From: Loripinus fragilis
Lineage: Eukaryota; Mollusca; Bivalvia; Lucinida; Lucinidae
Length of the DNA: 64,000 nucleotides
Direction of reading: 5' to 3'
NCBI GenBank assembly: GCA_964019695.1
Contig: OZ026520.1
Coordinates: forward strand, 95,147,824-95,211,823
Below are positions 45,263-57,773 of this stretch, one piece after another; within the stretch, counting starts at the first letter, position 1; every line of letters begins with the position of its first letter. The position numbers and the translations under genes are program-made. A model generated the notes under the pieces. That model had not been told where the DNA came from. It saw only the letters and a program-made list of their open reading frames with translations, and made no database searches.

Positions 45263-45567
45263 AAAGAAAATATTATGTAAATACTAAAGACAAAACAGAA
45301 ACGCATACTTTTAATTTTCATTAATATCCCACATATCACTTTTACCACAATAGGTGACCTCCCTTGAATGTTATTATTTTTATTACGCATATGCGTAACT
45401 GCGTATTGTACTTTCAAAGAAAGATGAGAATCGGTGTAAATAAACACTGGCGAGTTTACCTTGATTTTGGGCGTGCAGGTAGTCTCAGTTTACAGTTATA
45501 TTGAACCTACCACAGATTACTGCATCTGTGCGTGGCAGTGAATAGTCATGTTTTACCTATTTATAAT

Positions 45568-45769
45568 GGGAGCGCAGTGGCTCAGTGGTAGAGTGCTTGA
45601 CTCAAGACCGAAGGGTAGCGGGTTCGAGCCTCACCGGCGTCACTGCGTTGTGGTCCTTGAGCAAGACACATTTATCCTAGCTTAGTACTGGTTAAACCCA
45701 GGAAGAACCGTCCCGCATAACTGAAAGATTGTTGAGTGGACGTAAAGAATCAAATAAAACAAAACAAAA
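45568..45769 (+). mobile_element. tRNA-derived SINE, type 1, perfect 12-bp TSD
   Basis: ACCTATTTATAA flanks both ends (45555-45566 and 45770-45781). The head has an A box (tggctcagtggtagag) and a B box (gggttcgagcctc), so it is a pol III promoter derived from a tRNA. The body has gtactggttaaacccagga and gacgtaaagaatcaaat, and the tail is A-rich (aaaacaaaacaaaaa). Other copies are at 53138-53332 (-), 53651-54000 (-) and 62747-62950 (+). It is not a functional tRNA: the 3' half does not close an acceptor stem. Confidence 0.95.
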
Positions 45770-45931
45770 ACCTATTTATAAGAAAAATAGAATTGCCTCA
45801 TTACTATGCATCTTTGAAACAACAGTAATGGGAGCTACGCCAATGTCATAAGTCCAAATTCTAGCTTTTCGGCTGCTAATTGCAACTACCATCTGCTGCA
45901 TCGTCTGATAGTCCACTGAAAAGTCTTTGTA

Positions 45932-45999
45932 GCAAACAGCGTGGACCCAGATTAAAATGCTCCTCTAGGAGCAGTCTGATCCGGATCAACGGCGTTTGT
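45932..45999. mobile_element. Hairpin MITE F, copy 2
   Basis: gcaaacagcgtggacccaga and the inverse gatccggatcaacggcgttt surround gctcctctaggagc. Confidence 0.8.
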
Positions 46000-46097
46000 C
46001 TGTATGGGTTTCTTACAAAAGCTTCCAAATTGTGTTGATTTTAGAAAATGACTTCTCATTAGACATTAGCGGCTGCATCGCTCCAGTTGACAGGCCT

Positions 46098-46275
46098 CCA
46101 GATAAGAGTGCATATTGGAAATCTATTTTCTTTATTTCTCATCCAAAACATATGTTGTGGGTACTCAAAAAAACCGTCTCTGTGAGACGGTTCTTTTGAG
46201 CACCCAAAACACATGTTTAAATTGAGTGGTAAGAAAATACCTGCATTTTTACGCTCAAAAAAATTCCTTATCTGG
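46098..46275 (+). mobile_element. Hairpin MITE K, single full copy
   Basis: The ends ccagataagagtgcatattg and ccttatctgg are inverted. The inner arms ggtactcaaaaaaaccgtct and agacggttcttttgagcacc form the core hairpin. The family is described further under the array at 59524-60370. Confidence 0.9.
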
Positions 46276-46554
46276 ACCTATGAAGTCTGATGAGATGCTG
46301 TATTCTGTAGCACCCAGTCTGGATCTATAATATACCCTTCACAAATCCCCAAACGCTTCCGTTACTATTTTATATATATCTAAAGACTGACCGTTTGACA
46401 CTTTTGCAGTTGTCTAGAACAGTCATATTTTAAAATGTATTCTGATTTTCAGAAGAATCGGTCAATACTATTTTATATTTTCATGTATAGCATTTTGATC
46501 ATTAGAGGTGAAATTTCTAGAAGTGGCAAAACTTGAATGAAAGTCATTCAAAAT

Positions 46555-46790
46555 GAGCCATGACATGAGATTTCCAACAATGTGGTTTGTGCGACTAGCA
46601 AAGTCTCAGATCAGCCTGCGCATACGCGCAGTCTGATCAGAGCCTTTGCCTGACGCTTGAATATTCTATGAGTGTTGAGCTTTTGACTGAATATAATTTG
46701 TAGTTTCTAGCTTAAAAGGAAGCTGCACAGGCTCGTCTGAGTCTTCACTTGCCCAAATGCCACATTGTTGGAAATCACATGTCACGGCTC
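46555..46790 (+). mobile_element. MITE D, complete copy
   Basis: gagccatgacatgagatttc and ggaaatcacatgtcacggctc form the TIR. AAAT lies on both sides. The interior includes catacgcgcagtctgatcag. Confidence 0.9.
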
Positions 46791-46924
46791 AAATATTATT
46801 TAAATACTAGAGAAAAAAAACAGAAACACATACTTTTAATTTTCATTAATATCCAACACAATTCACAATTAGTAACAAACACTTTATTTCATAGACTAAA
46901 ATAAAATTACTTTTCATATCTTTA

Positions 46925-47230
46925 CCCCATTTAAACCAAATGGAATTTCCCACTCTTTTCAATTGGACCTGTCCATTTCCGTTTGAAAGGGTTGTCGAGT
47001 GGTATTTTTCAATTTTATCCAAATTCTTATAGAACATTTTGTAAGCAAACAGTGGAGAGCCCGATCAGACACCGCGTTAAGTCTTAAGCGGCCACTAAAA
47101 AGACCAAAATTTGGCTTTCAAGACCGATTATCGCTTAATGCAGGTCAACCTGCATTAAACTACCATATGTCATTAAGAATTTTGTTTTGTCTATCTTTGG
47201 GTAGCCGCTTAAGACAGGCTTTTTCTGTAT
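46925..47230 (+). repeat. Dispersed repeat G with an inserted hairpin
   Basis: Repeat G runs to about 47076 (ggacctgtccatttccgttt, gagtggtatttttcaa, gtaagcaaacagtgg). It is followed by a hairpin bounded by gtcttaagcggcca and tagccgcttaagac. An inner palindrome, ttaatgcaggt-ca-acctgcattaa, lies at 47134-47157. Confidence 0.75.
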
Positions 47231-47249
47231 GTACAGCCTGACGCAAAAT

Positions 47250-50240
47250 AAAGGAGATTAAATGAAAACCAATATAGTACCATCAGCAACCCAAGATCAG
47301 CCATTCCACCAAGTGACCCATATTTGAAATACTATGTCTCCACTATTTCCATGCTTATTCCTGCTTAAATATGCTTGGAATCTCTAAAAATCATACAACT
47401 CCACAGTCCCCAAGCATTCGTTGGTAATTTGAAACAAATTTGAAAAGCATCAATATATTTGTTTTAAAAATATGTTTTGATCAATGTTTGCAAATGTCCA
47501 AAATTGCAAAGTCGCCAAGCTATTTTTTGTAGATATTTGGTATATTTATTTAGTGAATCTAAAGGGCGTCGCATAAATCCAAAATCCTTTTTGTTCCTTT
47601 CAAAATGATTCCATAAACAGTCTTATAATTACATTAGTTATAATCATCAACAATGTATATATGTATCTCTAAATATACCTATTCAGCTGTAACTATTTTT
47701 AAATGGGATACTGAAAACATATATATTTCATTTACAGGTACGTGATGCTGACAAATAAACTTGAAAATGATTAAAGATAAGCAATTAACTAAACGATATT
47801 GCTTGCTTTTCTCTGTTGCTCGAAAACATTGCAAACCAAAATAACCAAAATGTCACATTTCAAAATATATGCTTCCGTAACGCTTATATTTCGAAAACAA
47901 GCATCTCTGAATGTAGATAACGGCCTATTTCTCTGGATGGTGGTTTCTTTGAAATAAATAAAAACGAACAATAATAAAGGTTAATTGGTTTTAGCTTATG
48001 GTAAGTAAAGTGTTCTCATGTCACTATGCCTCCGTAACGTCTATTTCCATGACAACGTTTCAAATGCTCCTTGAAAGGACACAGACGAGTACATTTCATG
48101 ATAATGATACTTTGATGCACCATGTTAATTGTGTTTTTATAGAAAAACGTCTGCTAGCAGAATAAAAGGCATGATTAATTGGGAAATTTTGTTTTGAGAT
48201 ATGTAATTAAATACACCTGTCTCGTCAATTTACTCCAAAAACGATATTGACATCAGATAAAGTTCTTTTTCATGGATGTTCCATCGCATTACATACAAGT
48301 CATTAAAATGCAAATGTATTTGTAGTGAATATACATTGTTAGATGTTGACACTTGGTCCATTACGGATTATAGAGCTTTTCTAATGCCATGTTACTTGTC
48401 AATTTTATTTGATGAAACATGAAGAACAGTTCCCTCAAACCATTTGTTGATGGTATAAATAGTATGAATTTGACACAAGGTGCCTCCTGGACACTGGTTA
48501 ATCAAAATACATTTAAAATTGTCGGAAAATTGTTATGGAAGCATAGCTCTTGATGTTTATAGTGATCATACATATTCATGTAATACGCATATGTTTATGG
48601 CTAAAATCAAACGTAGTACCATGAAGTAACTATCTATACAATTATGATATATCATTATCAGAAACATATTTGCAATGATGGATCTATAAAGAGTGCCCAA
48701 AGATGTTATGGAACATAAATATTGTGTTATGGAACATATATCTATGAAAATCTGTAGGTTATTTCCACTTTTTGTTAAAATATGATATAAAAATGTTCAG
48801 TCACCAATGACTAGTATATGCAGTAGTATATAATTGCTATTTGAATTCATTTTGCAGCGCTTTATGGCTGATATTCATATAGTTTTGAAGAGCTCATAGC
48901 AGTAGGCTGCCCAATGAGAAGTAAGAGGCTCGAAGTTAAAATGTTGATTAACCATCATTTTGATATATAGCTTTATAAAAGCCCAGGATATATAGTAATT
49001 TAATGTTGTTTTGAAGCTTAAGTATTTACTTTGCATGTACAGATTTTTACAAATGTGTCTATGTTCCATAACATAGACGAATTCCAATAACTTGATTTTG
49101 TTAAACTTAAATTGGTGATAAAACATACCTGAAGATCATAATTGATGTTGGTAAAGCAGGATTCATGTAGATTAAATAACACTCAGCCATTCTATATACT
49201 GTTTCTTGCAATGTTGACCTTGTTGAGAGTATTAAATTTTATTGGGAAATGGATTCCGCCCAATAAGCATGCTAATTTATGTCTTTTATCATTTTTGCTT
49301 AAAATATTCATAGCGTTCATACACAAGTTTCTGATGATGTTTTATTAGACCCATGATTCAAAAAGGCACTTTTCAAATGATGGTTAAAGACAAAAAACAA
49401 CCTTGCATCTATTTTTCGTAACATATGAGAGATACAAAAAGCCATCAAAGTTTTCCATTTCGAAACACCAGATGCAGTATTTTAAAGTACCATGTCTTAC
49501 TACTAGCCAATTTGATTATCAAAATTTTCTTTTGATAAAAACTCTATGAAAAAATAAATTAGATATGCCATGGTCTATGCAGTTTCATTTAATCACAAAC
49601 TGATGATGATTTCAATGTTTAATCATTTGCAACACCGCTGATCCTAATAAAATGATATCCAGCTTGTTAGTACCTTGATTCCTTGGTTTATACAATCAAA
49701 CATTAGTTTGACTGCATAGTATCAAGAGTATCATAGCATTGCATATGCAAATCTAACTAACCATGACATATGCTCCATAACTCTCACGAACAGGTCCATT
49801 TTTTTTTAATTTCTGTTACTCATCAACGATGCAAATGGTGTGTATCATATTATTCATGTTATTATAGAGGTTAAGATATTTCACATCAAAAGCATGCTTA
49901 TCAAGACAAGTTCATTTTTCACCATTTTTCATTTTGTAATTGTATCAATTTTTGTGGAATGACTGAGATAAGATGGTCCCAGGCGACCTGTACAGAATCT
50001 GACATAATACCAATTCACACACGTCCCAACAAAGGTTCTGTTTGATTTTGCGTTAGAAGTGTGGTACGTATATATTATCGACTAGAACCATTTTGAATTT
50101 GCAAAAAAAAATTGACACGTTTCAAGTGAACAGAATTTGCTCTGTTTCTACCTTGCTACATATATAATACATGGAAACAAATGAGACTCAAACCAGTCTC
50201 CTCAGCTACAGAGACTAGCCAGAAAATTGAAAATTGGCTT
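47250..50240. other. 3-kb stretch with no recognised gene
   Basis: AT-rich. Short frames (47789-47971, 48875-49126, 49142-49348) have no motif. I cannot rule out an intron of an unseen gene. Confidence 0.45.
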
Positions 50241-50305
50241 GTGTCAGGTGTCAGGTGTGGTACTTAATTGTATCGATTCCTGATCTTTGCACCCTTACTT
50301 ACTTT
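50241..50305 (+). mobile_element. Solo 65-bp Penelope-like terminus
   Basis: gtgtcaggtgtggtacttaa to cttactt is the isolated terminus, with unrelated DNA on both sides. It has the same inner boundary as 4553-4611. Confidence 0.85.
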
Positions 50306-51600
50306 GTAGCAAGTTTATATATATACTCAAACAAAAAAGTTATGTCCGCTTGACGTTTATGTCTGTCAGTTCAAAATGTATGAACGCATTTCATTCACAT
50401 TTTCACCTTACAAACTTTGATTATTTAGAAATAATTTGCATTTAAGAGTAACCCATTTGATAATCAGTGTAGCCGCTGACAAAGCTGTGAACACGAGTAC
50501 CCTTAAAATCAAAAGTCACAACATCAATAGCTTGTGTGTCCGTCATAATTCCGAACCGCTTAGGCACATTTAAACATCACTGAACAAACTCTCCAGTAAG
50601 ATAAGCTGGCTAGTTGTATGCATTGCTTTTACAGCCACATCCAGTAGTCTGTAACATACTCTGACGTCACAAAACATCGATCACGAGCGTGCGTGAAATC
50701 ACTCAGAAAATTCATTATTGGTCCAGTATTTTGATAATAAAAAACTCGAACAAATTTGATGTTTTTCCGTCATCACAAGCATTTTAACATTAATTAAGAC
50801 TAATTAGCATCAAAACAATTGATAATGGAAATTCTCTAATGATTTTGCAGTAAGGGGTGGGGTATAAAATATAGATTTAGTGAACCTTTGATGTCCGGCA
50901 TCAGCCATAGTTTTTTTTTTTTTTCTATTGTGTAATTGTTGCCATAAACAGACACAACAAATTAAAACAAAAACGGCCTCAAAATGATGTCAGGTTAAGG
51001 AGATTTGAAAGTTCTTAAATTGTTTTTTGTTTAATTCAAAGGGAGGTAATTTTAGTTAATTTCGTTAATGAAAGATTCGGAACTGCAATTTCGCTCGTTC
51101 AATTAGAGACTTGGAATTTTTAGATGTTTTTTCATCGTCGGAAGCTTCTGGTTGCCATTTAACGTAAAATGTGTGATGTTAAGATGATTAACTTCCTGAT
51201 GATAATGGAAAAAGCTGTGTGCACATTAGGTTTAATAACTCTTCAAGATCAGAAGATAAAATCAAATCATTACCATTTTTTGTGTGTCGGACGTTTGATA
51301 AACATTTTAATTTTATTTTTGTTGCAACATCCTAACTGGATAAAAAGATACAGTACCATGAAAATTGGACGTTTCTTTTTTGTTTGAGTATATATGATAC
51401 TTTCCAATAAGCGAATACCAAATGCTCTTACCAGATTAAACAAACGTGCAGGGTAGTCTGTGTCTTTGTTGTTCTCAAACCCCTCTCGCGTCGAGCCTCA
51501 ACTTAATTATCATCGAGAATAGAAAACCATTATCGATTATGTACCCATGCCACACACGTGTAATGATCGGGTTAATCGACTAATCGGCAAACCACTACAT
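50306..51600. other. No recognised gene
   Basis: It contains a T13-class run near 50911. The frame at 51169-51387 has no motif. Confidence 0.4.
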
Positions 51601-51602
51601 AG

Positions 51603-51752
51603 GCCCAGATAAGCAACTTTTTTGAGCGTAAATTGTATTTTTTCTTATTCATTGGTTTAAACATGTCTCATGGAGACAGTGATTTTGAGTGCCCACATTA
51701 TATACTTTGGCTAAGAAATGAGAAAATAATTTTCAATAATGCAAATTCATCT
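51603..51752 (-). mobile_element. Hairpin MITE K, diverged inverted copy
   Basis: ccagataagcaac, ttaaacatgtctcatggaga and gagtgcccacattatat follow the inverse of the K consensus. Part of the core hairpin is lost. Confidence 0.7.
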
Positions 51753-51763
51753 GAAGACTGCAC

Positions 51764-52215
51764 TAATCACTGGGTGGAAACGTACACAGGATATTGCTCC
51801 AAAATGAGCCGATGTTTACACTGAATTAGGAAAAAAAAACACAACGAAGGTAAGGAAATCAGGAATTTCTCCTATTTAATTATTTTTTCGGTACTTGGCG
51901 TGTACCAATTTAGAATCGCTATATGTGTATTAAGCAAATTGTATGCATGATTTGGCATCAAACACTGAACTTGATAGTGAAAATTACAAAATGAAAGTCG
52001 TGCTCACACCAAAATTTAGACATCTATCCCCAAAAAGGAACAATATTGAACCAAGAAAGCAAACTATTAAATTTCTGAATCGGCCAATTTTTTGCAATGG
52101 CATTTAAATATCAATACTGAAAATTTCAGCCTCCTAGGTTGAAACTTGACGGAGATATGGCTCAAAACTGATGGTCAGTTAGTCTCAAAAAGGGTACTGG
52201 GGATTGGGAAATCTC
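51764..52215 (+). repeat. Repeat E, long copy (sense)
   Basis: It is inverted relative to 58060-58545. It includes gtacttggcgtgt and the segment whose other copies read MACVDLESLYVYLAD; that frame is broken here. The end is ggtactggggattggga. A third, 161-bp piece lies inside a SINE at 53676-53836. Confidence 0.85.
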
Positions 52216-53137
52216 AGTTTTAGTGTACGGGAGTATTGTTTTTTAGTGTACTGGGTATTGAATTGAAGATTACAGGATAAAACAGAGTTTGGTTGCTAAT
52301 TGGAGCTCTTCATGATATGCCCATATGGGATGTTGCTCCAATTATATCCCTTACCGAATCTGAACCCACATCACCCATAATTTATCACTAAATCTTATGG
52401 TACTAGTTGTTTATATGCACAAACGCAAGCAACGGAGGCTCAGTTGACTCTGTGCAAAGGCATTACTTTTTCAGATTATTTGCTGCATGCACATACAAAT
52501 TCCAATTTTGGACGGACATACAGGCATAATTTAGGCGTCTGGTACCCCTGGCTGGCTGCGCATGTATTTTAAGGGATGAATTTACAAAAATATACACTAG
52601 GTCACATAAGCTTTATACATGTACATATAATACAGCGTCTAAAAGCCATACATGTTTACGGCTATAAGAGCGTTAAAGAACCTGTCAAAGCTAAAAAAAA
52701 TGCACAATTTCTTCCATATATTTGCTGTTTGCAAACATAAAAAAGACTTTAATTAATGCATGGGTCAAAAGTTATGGGTCTGATCTCACTGGATAGCTGC
52801 GCTTGTACATGTATTGTTAAGGGATTAATTTAGTGAATTCATGCATGACCTAAATGATAATTGGATTGCAACGCGAGAAAGCCCATCTCCAAGGTAAGTG
52901 ATCAGGCCAGTCTGTTTGGCTTCAGAGACTAGTATATTGACTTTCCAGAGATTGAACATCAAAGGTGTTGAGCAATTTGTGCGCATTCACAAGATTGTCT
53001 GCACCTATGTTGTGGGCATGCACAAAGTCAGGATGTTATTTTTTGCGGTGGGCCAATATAGCCTCTAAAAGCCGAAATGCTGGTGCGCAAACAAGGATGG
53101 CTCTGGGGAGCTTGTAGAAATGTTCAATCTTGATTGA
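52216..53137. repeat. No gene; three dispersed short direct repeats
   Basis: The block ggcgtctggtacccctggc to ttaagggatgaattta (52528) recurs with changes at about 52776 and at 53399. No coding potential is seen. Confidence 0.45.
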
Positions 53138-53332
53138 TTTGTTTTGTTGATTTGATTCTTTACATCCCTTCAACAATATTTCAGTCATATAGGGACAGGT
53201 CTTCCTGGTTGAACCAGTACTAAGGTAGGAATTATGTTCTTGTTCAAGGACACAACGCAGTGACGCCTGTGAAGCTTGGACATGTGGCCCCTCGGTCTCG
53301 AGTCAAGCACTCTACCACTGAGCCACTGCGCT
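53138..53332 (-). mobile_element. SINE type 1, antisense copy
   Basis: tgattctttacatcccttca, atatagggacaggtcttcct and tctaccactgagccactgcg are the inverse of the 45568 SINE. CTTGATTGA/CTTGTTTGA flanks are a probable 9-bp duplication with one change. The minus frame at 53244-53462 reads the tRNA-like head. Confidence 0.9.
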
Positions 53333-53494
53333 CTTGTTTGAGGCTTTCCTGCTTGCATAAAACATAGGGACTTGGGTAACCACTCATGCTGAAATTAAGG
53401 CGTCTGGTTTCACTTGATGGCGGTGCATGTGTTTTAAGGGCTGACTTAATATGCATATGCAACAGATTGTGATTTAGTTTGATGCTACAGCCGT

Positions 53495-54990
53495 TAGGCC
53501 CTGGGATAGATATGGTTTAACCCCACCCTCCCACAGGCTGAATTTTGTAGACTATGATTTCCATAAAGCCTAATATGTTACAATTATTTTTTGAAACATG
53601 TTAGCCCTCTGGCAACGGTAACGTAAGCCTGTAGCATCCTGTTACACGTGTGTTTTTTTTATTCTTTACATCCCATCTAAATTTTGGTGTGAGCATGACT
53701 TTCATTTTGTGATTTTCACTATCAAGTTCAGTGTTTGATGCCAAATCATGCATACAATTTGCTAAATATACATATAGTGGTTCTAAATCGACACACGCCA
53801 AGTACTGAAAAAAGAATTAAATAGGAGAAATTCCAGCATGTCTTACAGTCGTATAGGGACGGGTCTTCCTTGGTTGAACCAGTAATTAGCTAGGATTAAT
53901 GTTCTTGCTCAAGGATACAATGCAGTGACGCTGGTGAGGCTCGAACCCATGGCCCCTCGGTCTTGAGTCATGCACTCTACCACTGACCCACTGTGCTCCC
54001 TCTGTTACACATGTTACCTATCAAAAATCGTTAAAATGACATGAAATGTACAAAAGTCAAAATGTTATTAGAGGCATATAAATGAGTTAAAGTTTTAAAT
54101 TTTCATATAGCCCAATCATAAACAACAAAACCTTTTTATTTAAAACAAAATTATACGGTCCACTATGTTACGGATGTGACATTTTGCATTACTACCCTAT
54201 TTCATGGAAATTATTGTGGCTGTCGTTTCTTCTGAAATGTTTATTATTGTTCATTGGGTCTGGTGTTTGATGCTGCCACAAAGACGATAAACTGAACTAT
54301 CCAAACTCCAAAGACCAGTTTTTTCTTTACAAAATATCTTTTGTAGGCAGTTGAAAATGGCTACCAGTGTATTAATTTTCAATAATAACAAATACATTTT
54401 TTGCTAAAAACATGGATTAAGTCATGTAGTTTAAAGAAAGCCCAAATATATTCAGCTGGCATGTTATGAGAGAGGATAATAACAGTAAATTATACTTGAG
54501 TAGCGTGCTCATCTTGAAAACTTAATGCAAATAATAACATATATAACATCCAAAAATATCTGTGCATGGACCATCTCATTTAGGTTTTTTTTGTACACTA
54601 TGATTTTCTAAAGATATATTAAATGTTTAGAAGAATATAAGATGCAAAATGGCTCAAATTAGGTTCTGGCAGTTAGGGCTTTACTTTATTACAGTCACGT
54701 TGACTCTGTTACCTTTTAAAAATCTCTAATCCTATAGTGCAAATACAAAGTTGAATCTAATTCTTATTCATCAAAATACTAATTGCATCGAAAGCTCTTA
54801 AATACTTGCAGCCAACAGCCAGTATACAACAAAATAATCTACAGCTATGCTAATACTGTTATAAACGTTACTTAATAAAATATATTACTATTTAGAACAG
54901 TGCTTTCACTTGACCATTGGCTGTCAAAAGACCTCCAAAGCATTGTTCATTATGATTCACTACAAACTCATTATATAAGCCTCAAAGTAA
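53495..54990. repeat. Tandem duplication, unit 1 (split by a SINE)
   Basis: Blocks gactatgatttccataaagc, ttgaaacatgttagcc, catatagcccaatca, cactatgttacgg, ccctatttcatggaaattat and actcattatataagcc are repeated in order at 55010-56110. A SINE at 53651-54000 interrupts this unit. Confidence 0.75.
53651..54000 (-). mobile_element. SINE type 1 carrying a 161-bp piece of repeat E
   Basis: The SINE tail (attctttacatccca) and head (tctaccactgacccactgtg) bracket a foreign segment 53676-53836 that replaces about 13 bp of the SINE body. The flanks CTGTTACACGTG (53639-53650) and CTGTTACACATG (54002-54013) are a 12-bp duplication with one change. The captured piece keeps a minus-strand frame reading MACVDLEPLYVYLANCMHDL and onward, matching repeat E. 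Confidence 0.9.
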
Positions 54991-55004
54991 TGTAAGCCAT
55001 GGGA

Positions 55005-56110
55005 TACATATAGCTTTGTCTCTCCCAGGGGTAATTTTGCAGACTATGTTATTCATATAGCCGAATGTCTTACAAGTTTTTTGAAATATGTTACCCCTCA
55101 GACAAGTGTAGCGTAAACCATGTAACACCTGTCACGTACGTTACTCTTCAAAATCTATTCATATTACATGGACTGTTTAAAAGTCAAGAATGTTATGAGA
55201 CATTCAAATGAATTGAAGTTTAACGTTTCTATATAGCCCAACCATTTAGCAACAAAACCTTATTATTTTAAACAAAATTATGCTATCCACTATGTTACGT
55301 TACATTTTTTATTGCTACCCTATTTCTGGGAAATTATTATGCCTGTCATTTCTTCTTATTACTGACAAAAGGGTCAAGGTTTTGGTGTTATCAAAAGACA
55401 ACTAACTGACCTATCCAAAATTGTAAAGACCAGCTCCCTAGCTGTTATAGAATATTTTTGTAGACATTTGACTTGATAAGTTTACAATAATAACACACAC
55501 ATTTTTTGGCTAAAAAGCATGGAATAAAGTCATGCAGAGTAAAAACAAATATATTCAGCTGGAATGTTATGAAATTGGATACCAGCAGTAAATTATACAT
55601 AAGGGGCATGCTTATCTTGAAACCATAGAGCAAATAGTAACATACATAACATCCAAAAAATAAGCTTATGGAAGCCCTCCCCCCATTAAGTAGGTATTTA
55701 GTACAAAATGATATCCTTAAACTGCATTAAATGTGTTTTAGAATATAAGATGCAAAATGGCTCATGTTAGCTTCTGGCAGTTTGGGCTTCACTGTGTAAC
55801 AGCCATGGTAACTCTGTTACCCTATAATAGTATCTAAATCTATTGTACAAATACAAAGTTTAATCTAATTCTTATTTAACGACATGCTCATTGCATTGAA
55901 AGATGTTAATAAATGCAGTCAACAGCCAGTATGCAACAAAGCAATGTAAATTTATGATAAATCTGTTGTACACGTTACTAAATATCAAATATATTATACC
56001 ACAGCTGTATTAAGTACAGTGTTATCACTTGACCATTGACTTTCATAATACCCCCGAAGCTTTGTTCATTATAGTTTGCTACAAACTCATTATATAAACC
56101 ACAAATTATA
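55005..56110. repeat. Tandem duplication, unit 2
   Basis: It is the ordered partner of 53495-54990 without the SINE. No frame is conserved between the two units, which argues against coding function. Confidence 0.75.
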
Positions 56111-56761
56111 TTCGTTAGCTCATACACAGTTAGAGGATTACCCTGCAATATCAAAGTTTACTATGTTACCCTAATAAATAGGAGCTTCTATAGTAAGATA
56201 GGAACTTCTTTAGTGATAATATCAAAGTATTTCTTATTCTTACATGTCAATATATTTTTTTATTGAAAGCAAAGGACTAGAAATATGCACCTATTTTACA
56301 GTTACATATGTTGCTTTCTTTTATATTAATCATTTATGTGTAATAAAAGCACTATATGAGTCTAAACTACTAGTAGGTATAAATTGCTGCCATTTGAAGG
56401 CCCACTTATGCGAAATATGATGAATAGTGTCCTTATTAGTATAAAGCATATTACTGGAAAAAAACTGATTGAAGCATGGGTGATTTAGAGGAAGATACTT
56501 GAACTTAAAGCACATAAACTACCATAGAAGTTTTTTGTATCAAATTTGTAACCTACATTAAAAGAACTGCTAATTTTAATGGTCAAATTACTTTTCATAA
56601 AATGGTTTTATGATATTGTTTATCTGAATCGTAAAAATTCAGTCCACGTTTGACAACCTTCATGCCTACCGCTATAGTCATCATCTATTTTAATCTAAAG
56701 CTATCCAATTTGGCTGGATTTAATGTGAAAAATAAATCAAATAAGCCAGCATAATTCATTT
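56111..56761. other. No recognised feature
   Basis: Nothing named. The short minus frame at 56330-56515 has no motif. Confidence 0.4.
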
Positions 56762-56891
56762 TGAGAGGACTGGTTGCTTTGCTTAGTTTGTCTTCCTGGT
56801 GTCTCGTGATTGTTGTATGGCCCTTCCTCGCAGTGCCATGGGATTGTCTGCAGTTTGTGATTGTGGTATTTTCCTGATCATATTCACTATA
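56762..56891 (+). mobile_element. Penelope-like element, subfamily B, 3' fragment
   Basis: gactggttgctttgcttagt, gtgtctcgtgattgttgtat, cttcctcgcagtgccatggg and tcctgatcatattcacta are typical subfamily B terminal blocks. Confidence 0.85.
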
Positions 56892-57298
56892 ATTCTAACG
56901 CAAAATCAATCTGAACCATAAATATTCCATATATTATGTCACCCATTGTAACATAATTTCATCAAAAATTAAAACACTTAATATTTATGAAAATGAAAGT
57001 AGAACTTGATCAATCAATATTTTTTTTCTATCAGAACTGGATTGGTTGAATGTCTGTCATAACCTCTAAACGGTGTTATGTGACTTTTTTGTTACTGTAA
57101 AGGCGGCACCTCATGAATGCGTAATAAGGACTGGTTAACCTTACACATAGGTAAAAGCTGTAAATGAGGCGTGGTTTTATTATAAGTAACTATCATATTG
57201 CGCCATTGCCTCAGATTAGGCGCAAAACACGTTATTTAGTCCTTAAAACGCCAGCAAAATAACTGCATCTGAAAATGTCAATTTAACATAAGCATACA

Positions 57299-57393
57299 GG
57301 CAAACATTGTGGACACATATCAGACTGCTCCTACAGGAGCAGTATGATCTGGGTCCTACAGGAGCAGTCTGATCTGGGTCCACACTGTTTGTC
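57299..57393. mobile_element. Hairpin MITE F, copy with duplicated apex
   Basis: ggcaaacattgtggacacat and the inverse gatctgggtccacactgttt enclose two direct copies of cctacaggagcagt with gatctgggt following each. Confidence 0.85.
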
Positions 57394-57773
57394 TGTGAGG
57401 CTTCAAACATTTTAGTGGATGGCAAAAAACATACATTTTGTGATTATGTGCTTTAAGGGTTAATAAATGTGAGTTCAATGTGTACACGGTTAGGATTTTT
57501 ATGAAATGCACGCTTGCTTGCGTGTCCCAAAAAGCTGATTAACTCTTTACCAAACTATAAATAAAAGGTGATTTCCCTTCCTTAGCAGATGACTAGCCAA
57601 ACCTAGCCCAGATATGAATATTAAATTGCCGCCTTTACAGTAAGCGAAAAGTCTACTAATACAATCATTTAGGCAAGACCTAGTAAGTAACTTAATTAAA
57701 CTCCTGAAACATGTAGCAATGGAAGTGCGGGTCAGTATATATACATGTACTTCAAACTGCTTTTATTGCCAAA

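Noticed and set aside
45568..45650. Candidate tRNA gene with good A and B boxes
   Set aside because: There is no acceptor-stem closure at the 3' side. The sequence continues into a SINE body with an A-rich tail and a 12-bp target duplication.
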